DNA of 64,000 bases from Nucisporomicrobium flavum (GTDB taxonomy: Bacteria; Actinomycetota; Actinomycetes; Mycobacteriales; Micromonosporaceae): the NCBI RefSeq assembly GCF_016464385.1, contig NZ_JADMLH010000030.1, positions 1-64,000 on the forward strand, written 5' to 3'. The notes beneath the pieces are model-generated. The model searched no databases and was not told the origin of the DNA. It worked only from the letters and a program-made list of their open reading frames with translations. Of this stretch, positions 8,232 through 16,292 are shown piece after piece; within the stretch, counting starts at the first letter, position 1, and every line of letters begins with the position of its first letter. The translations under genes were made by a program, and so were the position numbers.

Positions 8232-8936
8232 TCACACGTTCACGCTGGTGTACGTCTTGCCGCCCTCGGTCACCACGCGGACCGAGGCGACCTGGTCGGG
8301 CGGGATGAGCGCGCTGCCGTCGAGCGTCGTCCCGTCCGCCGCGCCCGCCTCCGAGACGAGCCAGCTGCCGGCGAGGACCGCCGTACCGTTTCTGGCCACG
8401 ACCTCGAGCCGGCACCGTTCGCCCTGAGGGATCCCGGAGACCGCGGCCTTGATCCGTACCCAGCCCGGTGCCGGCGCCACGGCGACCGTGATGCGCGCGC
8501 CCGTGCCCGGGTCCACCGCCGTCGCCGTGCGGGTGCCCGGCGCGGTCGTGGGCTGCGACTGGGTGACCGGCGGCCGGGCCACCGGGGTGCCCTCGTCCGC
8601 CGTCGACCGGCCGACCGCGACCCCGGAGGCGATCGCGGCCGCGACCACTACCGCGGCGGCGGCTCCCACCAGCGCCGTACGCCGATGCCGCCTCCCGGCG
8701 GACTCCGACCGGATCTGCCGCAGCGTGCGTTGCAGCAGCAGGTCGGCATCGTCGGGGGGCCCGTCCAGCAGCATCGCCTCGGGCACGGCCTCGAGCGCCA
8801 TCGTCCACTCCTGCAGGGATTCCACCTCGGCCCGGCACTCGTCGCAGTCGGCGAGGTGCGCTTCCACCTCGCGGCGCTGCTCCGCGTCCAGCGACTTGGT
8901 CAGGTAGCCGGCGAGGTCCACGTGATTCGTGTTCAT
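8232..8936 (-). CDS. Anti-sigma factor, zinc finger plus membrane span
   Basis: This 234-residue protein has the anti-sigma zinc motif H27-x3-C31-x2-C34, a transmembrane helix around residues 86-108 and an extracytoplasmic C-terminal domain of about 125 residues. The ATG overlaps the stop of the sigma gene (ATGA), so sigma and anti-sigma are produced in step. It is paralogous in design to the pair at 4.1-5.3 kb, but the outer domains differ, which suggests a different signal. It should retain the partner sigma factor at the membrane. Confidence 0.88.
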   Translation of the reverse strand: MNTNHVDLAGYLTKSLDAEQRREVEAHLADCDECRAEVESLQEWTMALEAVPEAMLLDGPPDDADLLLQRTLRQIRSESAGRRHRRTALVGAAAAVVVAAAIASGVAVGRSTADEGTPVARPPVTQSQPTTAPGTRTATAVDPGTGARITVAVAPAPGWVRIKAAVSGIPQGERCRLEVVARNGTAVLAGSWLVSEAGAADGTTLDGSALIPPDQVASVRVVTEGGKTYTSVNV

Positions 8937-9484
8937 GATGCAGACCGTTCCGTTCCGGCGGGGCTCAGCGATTTCAGCTCGCGTAAGGCCCGGAGGGCAT
9001 AGAAGGAGCGCGACTTGACGGTCCCGGGCGGGATGCCCAGCGTCTTGGCCGCCTCCGTGACCGTGCTGCCCTGCAGGTACAGCTGTTCCAGGACCTCACG
9101 GTGCTCGGTGGAGAGCCGGCTGAGCGCATCCACCACGACCATCGAGTTGACCACCCGTTCGGCGTGGTCGTCGTCGGAGGCCACGTCCATCGGGCTCTCC
9201 CGCACCTCGGGGGCGCGGGCGTTGCGGGCCCGGATCTGGTCGGTGACGATGTTCCGGACGACCGTCAGCAGCCAGCCGCGGACCGACCCCTTGCCGTTGA
9301 CCAGGCTGTCGGGGTGCCGCCACGCGCGGACCAGGGCCTCCTGAACCACGTCCTCGGCGGCCGCCCGGTCCCGGGTCAGCTGCGTCGCGTACGCGAGCAT
9401 CGCCCGTCCGTGCTCGGCGAAGAGCGATCTGACCAGTGCCTCATCAGCCACCTCCCGGCGACGTTGGAGCCTCAAGCCCGGCAT
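8933..9484 (-). CDS. ECF RNA polymerase sigma factor
   Basis: This ECF sigma factor has region 2 with DVVQEALVRAWRHPD and region 4 with an HTH ending IPPGTVKSRSFYALRALREL. The ATG at 9484 (183 residues) is favoured over a GTG at 9511, because a GGGGGG-type ribosome site lies a few bases before it and none precedes the GTG. It is coupled to the anti-sigma gene by ATGA. A secreted lipoprotein gene is transcribed divergently from a 205-bp spacer, which makes it a candidate target. Confidence 0.9.
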   Translation of the reverse strand: MPGLRLQRRREVADEALVRSLFAEHGRAMLAYATQLTRDRAAAEDVVQEALVRAWRHPDSLVNGKGSVRGWLLTVVRNIVTDQIRARNARAPEVRESPMDVASDDDHAERVVNSMVVVDALSRLSTEHREVLEQLYLQGSTVTEAAKTLGIPPGTVKSRSFYALRALRELKSLSPAGTERSAS

Positions 9485-9689
9485 CTCATCCCCCCGGTCA
9501 CGGCGGTCCACATGCCGAGGCTGGCCGGACGGAGCGCGTGTCCGGCCACCCTCGACCCCCGTTTCGTCGGTCTGACTCCCCTCACACGCACGCCCGGCGG
9601 ATGCGGTTCACCGGGTTCGGAAGATTTCTCTGAACCGGATCGGGACCGGTGGCGTGTGTGAGGCATTCGCTTCGTCCACAGGGGGAATC

Positions 9690-10412
9690 ATGAAGCGCAT
9701 CAGCTTGGCATCCGCGGCCGTGGCGGTGAGCATCCTCGCGCTGACCGGCTGCGCCCGTACGGACGTGCCTCCGGCCGTGGAGTTCGTGGCCGCGCCGGCC
9801 GCCGGGCCCAGCGCCGACGTGCCGCCGGAGCCGGACGACGGGCCCCCGGCGCCGGGGCTCGCCGCGGAGACACCCGACCCGCCCGCCGCCCCGGTGCCCG
9901 AGCCCACCGTCGCCAAGAAGCAGAAGTGGGTGAAGATCTACAGCGGCCAGTCCAGGAAGGACGTCACGCCGCCGCGGAGCATCCGCAAGGGCAGCAGGAC
10001 CGTCGAGCTCAACGCCACGGAGAACGAGCAGATCGGCACGTATGTCACCGACGGCGCCGGACGCACGCTGTACCGCTTCGACAAGGACAGCAACAAGCCG
10101 CCCAAGGCGACCTGCAACGGTGACTGCGCCAAGGCGTGGCCACCCCTGCTGATCAAGTCGCCCGGCAAGATCTTCCCCAAGGGCCTGGACCCGAAGATCC
10201 TCGGGTACGTGGAACGCGCCGACGGTCACTGCCAGGTGACGATCAACGGGCAGCCGGTCTACTACTTCGCCCGCGACGAGAAGCCGGGCGACATCCTCGG
10301 CCAGGGCGTCAACGGCACCTGGTTCGCGGTCGGCCCCACCGGCGGCCGGACGAAGCCCCTGCCCGACGCCATCCAGCCGGCTCCGGCCGACCCGGTCACC
10401 CCCGGGAACTGA
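9690..10412 (+). CDS. Lipoprotein with secreted repeat (Lipoprotein_15 / COG4315 family)
   Basis: This 240-residue predicted lipoprotein has a signal peptide with lipobox LTGC and the acylated cysteine near residue 20. An acidic Pro/Ala-rich linker follows. The C-terminal part carries the COG4315 repeat: LYRFDKD, a CNGDCAKAWPP block and GQPVYYFARDEKPGD followed by GVNGTWF. The role of this family is unknown. Family members are often encoded beside ECF sigma/anti-sigma genes, as here (divergent neighbour). The ATG at 9690 follows a GGGGGAA ribosome site; an in-frame start at 9654 would destroy the signal peptide. Its 3' end overlaps the convergent DUF1996 gene by 17 bp. Confidence 0.85.
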   Translation: MKRISLASAAVAVSILALTGCARTDVPPAVEFVAAPAAGPSADVPPEPDDGPPAPGLAAETPDPPAAPVPEPTVAKKQKWVKIYSGQSRKDVTPPRSIRKGSRTVELNATENEQIGTYVTDGAGRTLYRFDKDSNKPPKATCNGDCAKAWPPLLIKSPGKIFPKGLDPKILGYVERADGHCQVTINGQPVYYFARDEKPGDILGQGVNGTWFAVGPTGGRTKPLPDAIQPAPADPVTPGN

Positions 10413-11328
10413 CACACGTGCGGCCGGCGTTCAGGCACTCGACGACCTCGTCCATCAGGGCGTCCGGCATCAGATTGACGAAGAAGGCGTGATCGGTACG
10501 CGGACTGTGCCGCTGAGCGTCGAACGCGTCGATCCGGTAGCGGGCGCCCGTCGGCACGGCGTACGCGACGACGACCTCGAGCCGGGGCACCGCGAAGGTC
10601 GACTCCGGACACCCGCCGCCCGGCTCGGGGAAGATCAGGTGCCGGCGGTGTCCCGGGCTGTCGAGGCGGCGCCCGTCCCAGCAGCTCGGAAAATCGAAGA
10701 TCCGCAGCACGGCGTGACCCGCGGGGCAGATCGGATAGCGCGTCGCCCGGCGCAGTTCGTCGCCGGCGCAACTCCACACCGGTGCGGCCAGCGCGCCGCC
10801 GTTCGTCACGGCGTACGCGTCCCCGACCGCTCCCCGCAGCAGGCGCGGCATCTGCACGACGGGGCTGCGGGGGTTGCCGAAGAAGGTGAGCGTGACCGCC
10901 GCCGGCACCTGGATCGTCCCGCCGTGCCCGTCGGCGCCGTCGCTCACGACCCGCAGGACCGGCCAGTAGTACGTCGATTCGTCGCCGTTCGGGCAGGTCG
11001 TGCCGCCGCCCGGCAGGCTCTCGACGGTGGCGCCCACGTCGTTCGCGAGGTTGCCGACGTAGTCATGGACGTGGTGGGGCGGCCCGGCCCGGCGCGGGGT
11101 GACCACGATGTTCGCGGTGTTGCGGTGCCCGATCTCGTTGCGCCCGCAGTCCCACGTGTACGACCCGGCGGCCGGCCCGGCGACCGTGGCGGGGACACGC
11201 CGGATGGGCACGTAGTCGGGGCCCAGCTCCGGTGACGTGACGCGGGCGGCGCCGATCGCCACCCCGGCGAGCACGATCTCCACCGCCAGGGCAGCCGCGA
11301 CGGCCCGTCGCCGGCTCCACGCGCCCAT
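10396..11328 (-). CDS. Secreted DUF1996-domain protein
   Basis: This 310-residue protein has an N-terminal hydrophobic signal or anchor (about residues 8-27), then a DUF1996-like domain. Family-type features are the HVHDYVGN motif near residue 86, a SCWDGRRLDSPGH block and several cysteines likely to form disulfides. The domain occurs in fungal and actinobacterial secreted proteins and is suspected to act on extracellular polymers, but no activity is established. It converges on, and overlaps, the lipoprotein gene. Nothing nearby fixes its role. Confidence 0.8.
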   Translation of the reverse strand: MGAWSRRRAVAAALAVEIVLAGVAIGAARVTSPELGPDYVPIRRVPATVAGPAAGSYTWDCGRNEIGHRNTANIVVTPRRAGPPHHVHDYVGNLANDVGATVESLPGGGTTCPNGDESTYYWPVLRVVSDGADGHGGTIQVPAAVTLTFFGNPRSPVVQMPRLLRGAVGDAYAVTNGGALAAPVWSCAGDELRRATRYPICPAGHAVLRIFDFPSCWDGRRLDSPGHRRHLIFPEPGGGCPESTFAVPRLEVVVAYAVPTGARYRIDAFDAQRHSPRTDHAFFVNLMPDALMDEVVECLNAGRTCVSSRG

Positions 11329-11444
11329 GAACTCACGATACGCATCGATGGCTGGAGCCGGACTGTCCCGAATAGGACGGTCGACGGACCTCGATCGGCG
11401 ACGTCGGGGATTTACTTGACGCGCGAACTGCCGATACTGGGGTC

Positions 11445-12992
11445 ATGGCGGATTGGATCTCGCACGAGCGGTTGCCGGTGCCGGTGACCGCGTACGGTCC
11501 GCTGCATCTGCTCGCCACCACCGTGCACCGGATGGCCAACAACGGGCTCGCGTACGAGGCGGTCGAGGCCGCCGACGCCTACCTGGCCATCGCCCGCGCC
11601 GTCGGCGACGACAAGACCACCCGCTTCCTCATCCAGGGCAAGATGTACGCGATGCTCGCCCTCGGGCGCATCCCGGAGGCGAACACCCTGGGCTCGTCGC
11701 TGCTGCACGAGTACCGCCGCATCGGCTCGGCCCTCGGCGAGGCCAAGGCGCTCTGCGACCTGGCACAGGTCCACATGCTCGGCGGCCACTACGTCGACTG
11801 CATGCGCAACCTCGCCCGCGCCGGCGTGCTGCTGGACGAGCTGGACGCCGACACGGATCGGCGCAGGTCGGCCATGTGCTCGTTCGCCGAGGCGGCCACC
11901 GCGGCGGAGCTGTACGAGACGGCGGCCTGGGCGTACGAGCACCTGCGCCACCATTCCGCGTCGTTCGATCTGGTGCACGCGGTCACGCTGCTCTACTGGG
12001 GGCTGCGGCTGTCGCATGTCGGACGATCCGATGAGGCGCGCAGCCGCCTGCGCCGCAGTGCCGAGATCACCCGCGCCTGGCTGGAGGATCACCCCGATCC
12101 CACGGTCACCGCGGTGCACGCCCTCGCGCTGGCGAAGCTCGGCGAGACCACCGTGGCCGAGAAGCTGGCACGCTCGGTGATCGGCGAGCTGCGCGCGGCC
12201 GGCACCCATCAGTACGCCCGCATGGCCCACCTCGCGCACGGGATCAGCCTGCGCGAGCACGGGTTCCTGCACGAGGCGCGCCGCGAGTTCATCGCCGCCC
12301 GGGACCTGCCGGGGTACGGCTCCCGCCCGGACGAGCGCCCGATCATCCGCTTCGAGCTGGCGCTGACCGCGCTGGCGCTGGACGGCGGCCAGGCGAGCCG
12401 GGACCTCTTCCAGACCGTGGAGGCGCAGGTCCGCGAGCTGTGGCAGTTGCGGCTGCAGCGGCTCGCGATGCTGCGCCAGGCGCGCCAGCGGGAGGAGATC
12501 GAGGCCGCCCGCGCCCGCGCCGAGCGGGAGATCCTCCGGGATCCGCTCACCGGCCTGGGCAACCGCCGCCGCTTCGACGTGCTGATGGACGGCATCTCGC
12601 CGGCCGGCGAGGAGCCGCTCTGCCTGCTGCTCATCGACCTCGATCACTTCAAGGCGGTGAACGACGCGTACTCGCACAGCGCCGGCGACCAGGCCCTGCG
12701 CGAGGTGGCGACCATCCTGCGGGCGCACTGCCGGGCCGGGGACGAGGCCGTCCGCTACGCCGGCGACGAGTTCGTGATCTTCCTGCGCGGGGACGCGACC
12801 GTGGGGGCCGAGGTCGGCGAGCGCATCCGTACGGCGGTCGCCCGGGCCGCGATCCTCGCCGACGTCCGCCTGACCGTCAGCGTCGGCGTGGCCGGCTGGA
12901 AGCCGGGCATGACCGGTGACCAGCTGTTCCGGGTGGCCGACGACCGCCTGTACGCGGCCAAGTGGAGCGGCCGCAACACCACGGCGACCTAG
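11445..12992 (+). CDS. Soluble diguanylate cyclase with helical-repeat N-terminus
   Basis: This 515-residue protein makes cyclic di-GMP from two GTP. The N-terminal ~370 residues are alpha-helical with TPR-like spacing and no membrane segment, so the protein is probably a soluble sensor. A coiled-coil (about 350-365) links it to a GGDEF domain. The active-site loop is AGDEF (residues 439-443), a conservative variant. An inhibitory I-site RAGD sits exactly five residues upstream (430-433), so product feedback is likely retained. The metal and base region reads LLLIDLDHFKAVND. The N-terminal ligand is unknown. It converges on a small lipoprotein gene with a 4-bp overlap. Confidence 0.9.
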   Translation: MADWISHERLPVPVTAYGPLHLLATTVHRMANNGLAYEAVEAADAYLAIARAVGDDKTTRFLIQGKMYAMLALGRIPEANTLGSSLLHEYRRIGSALGEAKALCDLAQVHMLGGHYVDCMRNLARAGVLLDELDADTDRRRSAMCSFAEAATAAELYETAAWAYEHLRHHSASFDLVHAVTLLYWGLRLSHVGRSDEARSRLRRSAEITRAWLEDHPDPTVTAVHALALAKLGETTVAEKLARSVIGELRAAGTHQYARMAHLAHGISLREHGFLHEARREFIAARDLPGYGSRPDERPIIRFELALTALALDGGQASRDLFQTVEAQVRELWQLRLQRLAMLRQARQREEIEAARARAEREILRDPLTGLGNRRRFDVLMDGISPAGEEPLCLLLIDLDHFKAVNDAYSHSAGDQALREVATILRAHCRAGDEAVRYAGDEFVIFLRGDATVGAEVGERIRTAVARAAILADVRLTVSVGVAGWKPGMTGDQLFRVADDRLYAAKWSGRNTTAT

Positions 12993-13555
12993 TTGGGGTA
13001 GACGACCCCGGACCGCCCGCTGTACGGGTGCCGCGCACCGTCCCGCTCGTATCCGGTGCCCGGCGCGTCCAGCCAGACGATGTACGGCACCTTCGGGGTG
13101 AGCCCGGCGATCGTGGCGGTGACCGTGCAGCCCTTGCCCGCCGGAACCTTCTGCCACGTGTACGGCGCCTGCGTGCCCGACACGAGCGGCTGCTTGACCG
13201 CCGTGATCCGGTAGTCGGAGTCGTACTGCCGCGGCCAGGTGACGGTGAGCTTCCCGGCTCCCGGCTTGACCTCCAGCGGGATCAGCACCGGATCGACGGT
13301 CCACGCCTTGGCGCAGCCCGGCGGCGGGGTGGGCAGGAACGAGACGGGCGGCAGGGCGGGTGATCGGGAGCCGCGGTAGCTGACCGTCGGGCTCGGCGTG
13401 GGGCTGCCGCTGGCGACCACGATCCAGTCGCTGCCCGGCGCGGGGGTGGCGCTCGCGCTCGGCGTGGCGGTGCCGGACTCCAACCCGAGCGCGCTGCACC
13501 CACCGGCCGCGAGAGGCAGGGCGAGCAGCGGGAGCAGGAGCTTGATGGGCCGCAT
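12989..13555 (-). CDS. Small lipoprotein with fibronectin-III-like domain
   Basis: This 188-residue predicted lipoprotein has a signal peptide ending in a lipobox AAGGC (cysteine near residue 20), then a Ser/Thr/Pro-rich linker. The C-terminal ~100 residues have the alternating hydrophobic pattern and ITAVKQPLVSG / YTWQKVP strands of a fibronectin-III-like beta sandwich. No catalytic motif is seen. It overlaps the diguanylate cyclase gene by 4 bp at its 3' end. Its function is not recognisable. Confidence 0.7.
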   Translation of the reverse strand: MRPIKLLLPLLALPLAAGGCSALGLESGTATPSASATPAPGSDWIVVASGSPTPSPTVSYRGSRSPALPPVSFLPTPPPGCAKAWTVDPVLIPLEVKPGAGKLTVTWPRQYDSDYRITAVKQPLVSGTQAPYTWQKVPAGKGCTVTATIAGLTPKVPYIVWLDAPGTGYERDGARHPYSGRSGVVYPN

Positions 13556-13594
13556 GTCTGTTCGATCGGCCCGTCGCCGGGATCTTTTAGCGGC

Positions 13595-13939
13595 TCACGC
13601 CTTGTAGAGCTGATGACCGGCCATCTCGAGGCCGTACTCGGCGACCACGACGGGGGTACGCAGCCCCGATTCGTCGCTGAGCTCCAGGAGCGATCCTTCG
13701 CGGCGGTACGTGCCCTTCGCGCTGCGGCGGCGTCCCGCGACGCTGCCCTCGTACGACCAGTCGGCGGCGAGGCAGAGCCGGACGGTCCCGTCGGCGTTGC
13801 GCCACAGGCCGGTGAAACCCTCGGGCGGGCCGTCGGGCCGCTCCGGCTCGGGCCGCAGGGCGTCCTCCGCGCCGCCGAGCGCGAGCGCGAGCAGGGAGGC
13901 AGTGCCGAAGATCGTGGTGTCGACGCGGATGTCTCGCAT
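13595..13939 (-). CDS. Atu4866-domain protein
   Basis: This is a small protein of 114 residues from the ATG at 13939, which has GGAG upstream. A GTG at 14035 would extend it by 32 residues but lies in the AT-rich divergent promoter. The segment from GFTGLWRNADG onwards resembles the Atu4866 family, a small lipocalin-like beta-barrel of unknown function with a typical closing GLEMAGHQLYK-like strand. The N-terminus has a short hydrophobic stretch (TASLLALALGG). It is divergent from the GH76 gene. Confidence 0.62.
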   Translation of the reverse strand: MRDIRVDTTIFGTASLLALALGGAEDALRPEPERPDGPPEGFTGLWRNADGTVRLCLAADWSYEGSVAGRRRSAKGTYRREGSLLELSDESGLRTPVVVAEYGLEMAGHQLYKA

Positions 13940-14018
13940 GGTGCTCCGGGGGCGTACGGGGGCGGGGACCTCTCCTTTCGGTCCGGCGGCGTTCGGCTTG
14001 AGAAAATCTTGAACATTG

Positions 14019-14056
14019 ACTGTTAACGATTTCACTACATTATTAACTGTTACCGA
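14019..14056. promoter_or_regulatory. Tandem 11-bp direct repeats in divergent promoter
   Basis: ACTGTTAACGA (14019-14029) and ACTGTTACCGA (14046-14056) are direct repeats 27 bp apart. They lie in an unusually AT-rich spacer between the Atu4866-type gene and the GH76 gene. They may be binding sites for a regulator of the mannanase, but no regulator is adjacent. Confidence 0.35.
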
Positions 14057-14088
14057 CGTGTATCCCCCACACGAGAGGTGACATCCCC

Positions 14089-15525
14089 ATGCGCCACAAG
14101 AAGTGGATCGCGCTCGCCGCGATCGCCGCCACCGCAGCCCTGCAGCTTCAGGGCATCCAGGCCGCCCGGGCGGCCACCGTCTGCAACCGCTACTGCGACG
14201 GCCGCGACCCCGCCCTCTCCCCCGGCGACCGGGTCCCCGTCTCCGCCACGCTGTACGGCCGCACCTTCAAGGTGCACGTCAACGACACCGACGCCATGAT
14301 CTGGGCGACGCTCGACAACGGGCAGCCCGGAGATCAGGTCTGGCTGGACCGCTCCTTCGACGGCGGCCGCAGCTGGACCGGGGACAGCCGGCTCGGCGAC
14401 ACCACGGTCCCCGCCGGCGCCGCCGGCTGGCGTACCGCCATGTTCAACGTCGACGACTGGAACACCCGCGGCGTCGGGGTGCTACGGGCCTGCGGCAAGG
14501 CCGGCGACCGTCCGGAGCTGGTCTGCACGCCGTGGGCCCGGAGCAACTGGAACGCGGCGGACCGGCGTACGGCCGCGGCCACCGCGCTCATGATGCGCTA
14601 CGACCGGAACACCGGGCTCTTCGACACCAACGGCTGGTGGACCGGCGCGAACGCGCTGACCGCGCTCATCGAGACCAGCCGGGTCACGGGCATGCACAGC
14701 TACGACTACGCGATCGCCACCACGTACGACAAGCAGATCAACGCGCTGCAGGGGCAGTTCCGCAACGACTACCTGGACGACAGCGGGTGGTGGGGGCTGG
14801 CTTGGGTGGCCGCGTACGACCGCACCGGCGACAGCCGCTACCTCAACACCGCCCGGGCCGACGCCGACCACATGCACGCGTACTGGGACACCCGGTGCGG
14901 GGGCGGCATCTACTGGAGTACCGGCCGTACGGTGAAGAACGCCATCGCCAACAGCCTCTACATCCAGCTCAACGCTGCGCTGTCGCAGCGCATCGGCGGT
15001 GACACCGTCTACCGCGGGCGGGCACAGGCGGGCTGGGCGTGGTTCCAGGGCAGCGGAATGATCAACAGTTCGAATCTCGTCAACGACGGCCTCAACCTGA
15101 GCACCTGCCGCAACAACGGCGACGTGACGTGGACCTACAACCAGGGCGTGCTGATCAACGCGTTGGTGCAGCTCAACCGGCTCACCGGGGACTCGAACGC
15201 GCTCACGGTGGCACGGCGGGTGGCGGACGCGGCCACCACGAGCACGTACCTCAACAGCAACGGGATCCTGCGCGAGCCCAACGAACCCGACCAGTGCAGC
15301 GGCGACGGGGTGACGTTCAAGGGCGCGTTCATCCGCGGGCTGGGCGTGCTCAACGCGGCGGTGGGCCGGCCGTATGACGCGTACCTGCGGCGGCAGGCGG
15401 ATTCGGCGTACGCGAAAGACCGGAACAGCTTCGATGCGTACGGAAGCCACTGGGCCGGCCCGTACGTCAGCACCAACCACAGCTGCCAGCACAGCGTGCT
15501 GGACCTGCTGAACGCCGCCCCTTAG
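14089..15525 (+). CDS. Secreted glycoside hydrolase family 76 (alpha-1,6-mannanase-like)
   Basis: This 478-residue exported protein has a signal peptide ending near ARAA (about residue 28). A ~120-residue N-terminal beta-rich region with paired cysteines comes next, and then a GH76 (alpha/alpha)6 barrel. The catalytic Asp pair is in NDYLDDSGWWGLAW, and ANSLYIQLNAAL and WTYNQGV match the family. GH76 enzymes cleave alpha-1,6-mannan, as in yeast and mycobacterial-type glycans. A GAGAGG ribosome site precedes the ATG. The convergent TetR gene overlaps its last bases. Its likely role is scavenging external mannan; remodelling of the cell's own lipomannan is the alternative. Confidence 0.9.
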   Translation: MRHKKWIALAAIAATAALQLQGIQAARAATVCNRYCDGRDPALSPGDRVPVSATLYGRTFKVHVNDTDAMIWATLDNGQPGDQVWLDRSFDGGRSWTGDSRLGDTTVPAGAAGWRTAMFNVDDWNTRGVGVLRACGKAGDRPELVCTPWARSNWNAADRRTAAATALMMRYDRNTGLFDTNGWWTGANALTALIETSRVTGMHSYDYAIATTYDKQINALQGQFRNDYLDDSGWWGLAWVAAYDRTGDSRYLNTARADADHMHAYWDTRCGGGIYWSTGRTVKNAIANSLYIQLNAALSQRIGGDTVYRGRAQAGWAWFQGSGMINSSNLVNDGLNLSTCRNNGDVTWTYNQGVLINALVQLNRLTGDSNALTVARRVADAATTSTYLNSNGILREPNEPDQCSGDGVTFKGAFIRGLGVLNAAVGRPYDAYLRRQADSAYAKDRNSFDAYGSHWAGPYVSTNHSCQHSVLDLLNAAP

Positions 15526-16124
15526 GGCTTGCCCACCCGCAGGGCCCCGGTCACGGCGGCTGCCAGGTTCTCCAGGTAGTCGTCGTCGATCGGGGTCCGC
15601 GCCACGGCCAGCCGCCAGTACAGCGGGCCCAGCATGAGGTCCACGGCCAGCTCGGGGTCCGTACCCGCGGGCAGCTCGCCGCGCTCGACCGCCTGACCGA
15701 CGATCTTCTCGCCCACGGCCAGCTGGTGGGTACGCAGCGCGCGCTGCAGCGTCTCGGCGATCTTCGGGTTCCGGGCGGCCTCGGCCATCAGGTCGGGGAT
15801 GATCTGGGAGGCGATCCGGTGCTGCAGCGCCTTGCTGACGATGAACATCAGCAGCTGCAGATCGGTGGCGAAGCTACCGGTGTCGGGCATCGGCACGCTA
15901 CGCTCCGCCACACCGGAGACGATCTCGAGGACCATCTCCAGCTTGTTGCTCCACCGGCGGTAGATGGCGGTCTTGCCGACCCCGGCCCGGCGCGCCACCG
16001 CCTCGATGGAAAGCCGCCCGTAGCCGACCTCGGCCAGCTCGTTCATCACCGCGTTCCGGATGGCCGCGGTGATGTCACCGCGGAGCACCGCCGCTCCGGC
16101 AGGTGCGCGTTTCGCTGTCGCCAC
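15522..16124 (-). CDS. TetR/AcrR family regulator
   Basis: This is a roughly 200-residue repressor. The N-terminal TetR helix-turn-helix includes RLSIEAVARRAGVGKTAIYRRW, and an all-helical ligand domain follows. The GTG at 16124 is favoured because a TATAGT -10 element ends six bases before it, implying a leaderless message; an in-frame ATG at 16211 would add 29 residues. A perfect 15-bp palindrome just upstream is a likely autoregulatory operator. The divergent polymer-exporter operon (start 16293) is the natural target, so the regulator may sense an envelope compound or a transported substrate. The ligand is unknown. Confidence 0.85.
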   Translation of the reverse strand: MATAKRAPAGAAVLRGDITAAIRNAVMNELAEVGYGRLSIEAVARRAGVGKTAIYRRWSNKLEMVLEIVSGVAERSVPMPDTGSFATDLQLLMFIVSKALQHRIASQIIPDLMAEAARNPKIAETLQRALRTHQLAVGEKIVGQAVERGELPAGTDPELAVDLMLGPLYWRLAVARTPIDDDYLENLAAAVTGALRVGKP

Positions 16125-16126
16125 CA

Positions 16127-16135
16127 GGTCACTAT
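16127..16135 (-). promoter_or_regulatory. -10 element of leaderless tetR promoter
   Basis: TATAGT on the minus strand ends about six bases before the GTG start of the TetR gene. This places the transcription start at or very near the start codon. Confidence 0.5.
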
Positions 16136-16143
16136 ACGCGAGG

Positions 16144-16158
16144 ACGCAACGGTTGCGT
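16144..16158. promoter_or_regulatory. TetR-type palindromic operator
   Basis: ACGCAAC-G-GTTGCGT is a perfect palindrome with 7-bp arms. It sits about 20 bp upstream of the tetR start and in the spacer shared with the divergent exporter operon. A weaker related half site (AAACGC-type) lies at about 16191-16208. The position and symmetry fit binding of a TetR dimer. Confidence 0.65.
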
Positions 16159-16292
16159 TTCGACGCTTCGTCGGTTAAGTTCTGCGCAACGTCGATACGA
16201 TAGCGTTTCATCGCGTCAGACTGTTTACTGTGTTCCCGCGCAAGTCACCCAGGTCCCACCCCGACGGACCGACCAGATCGGAGCGCCACCCC

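Noticed and set aside
11412..13499. Very long minus-strand open frame opposite the diguanylate cyclase gene
   Set aside because: It is a mirror of the real plus-strand gene caused by high GC. The product is Arg/His/Gln-rich without domains, while the opposite strand has a complete GGDEF protein.
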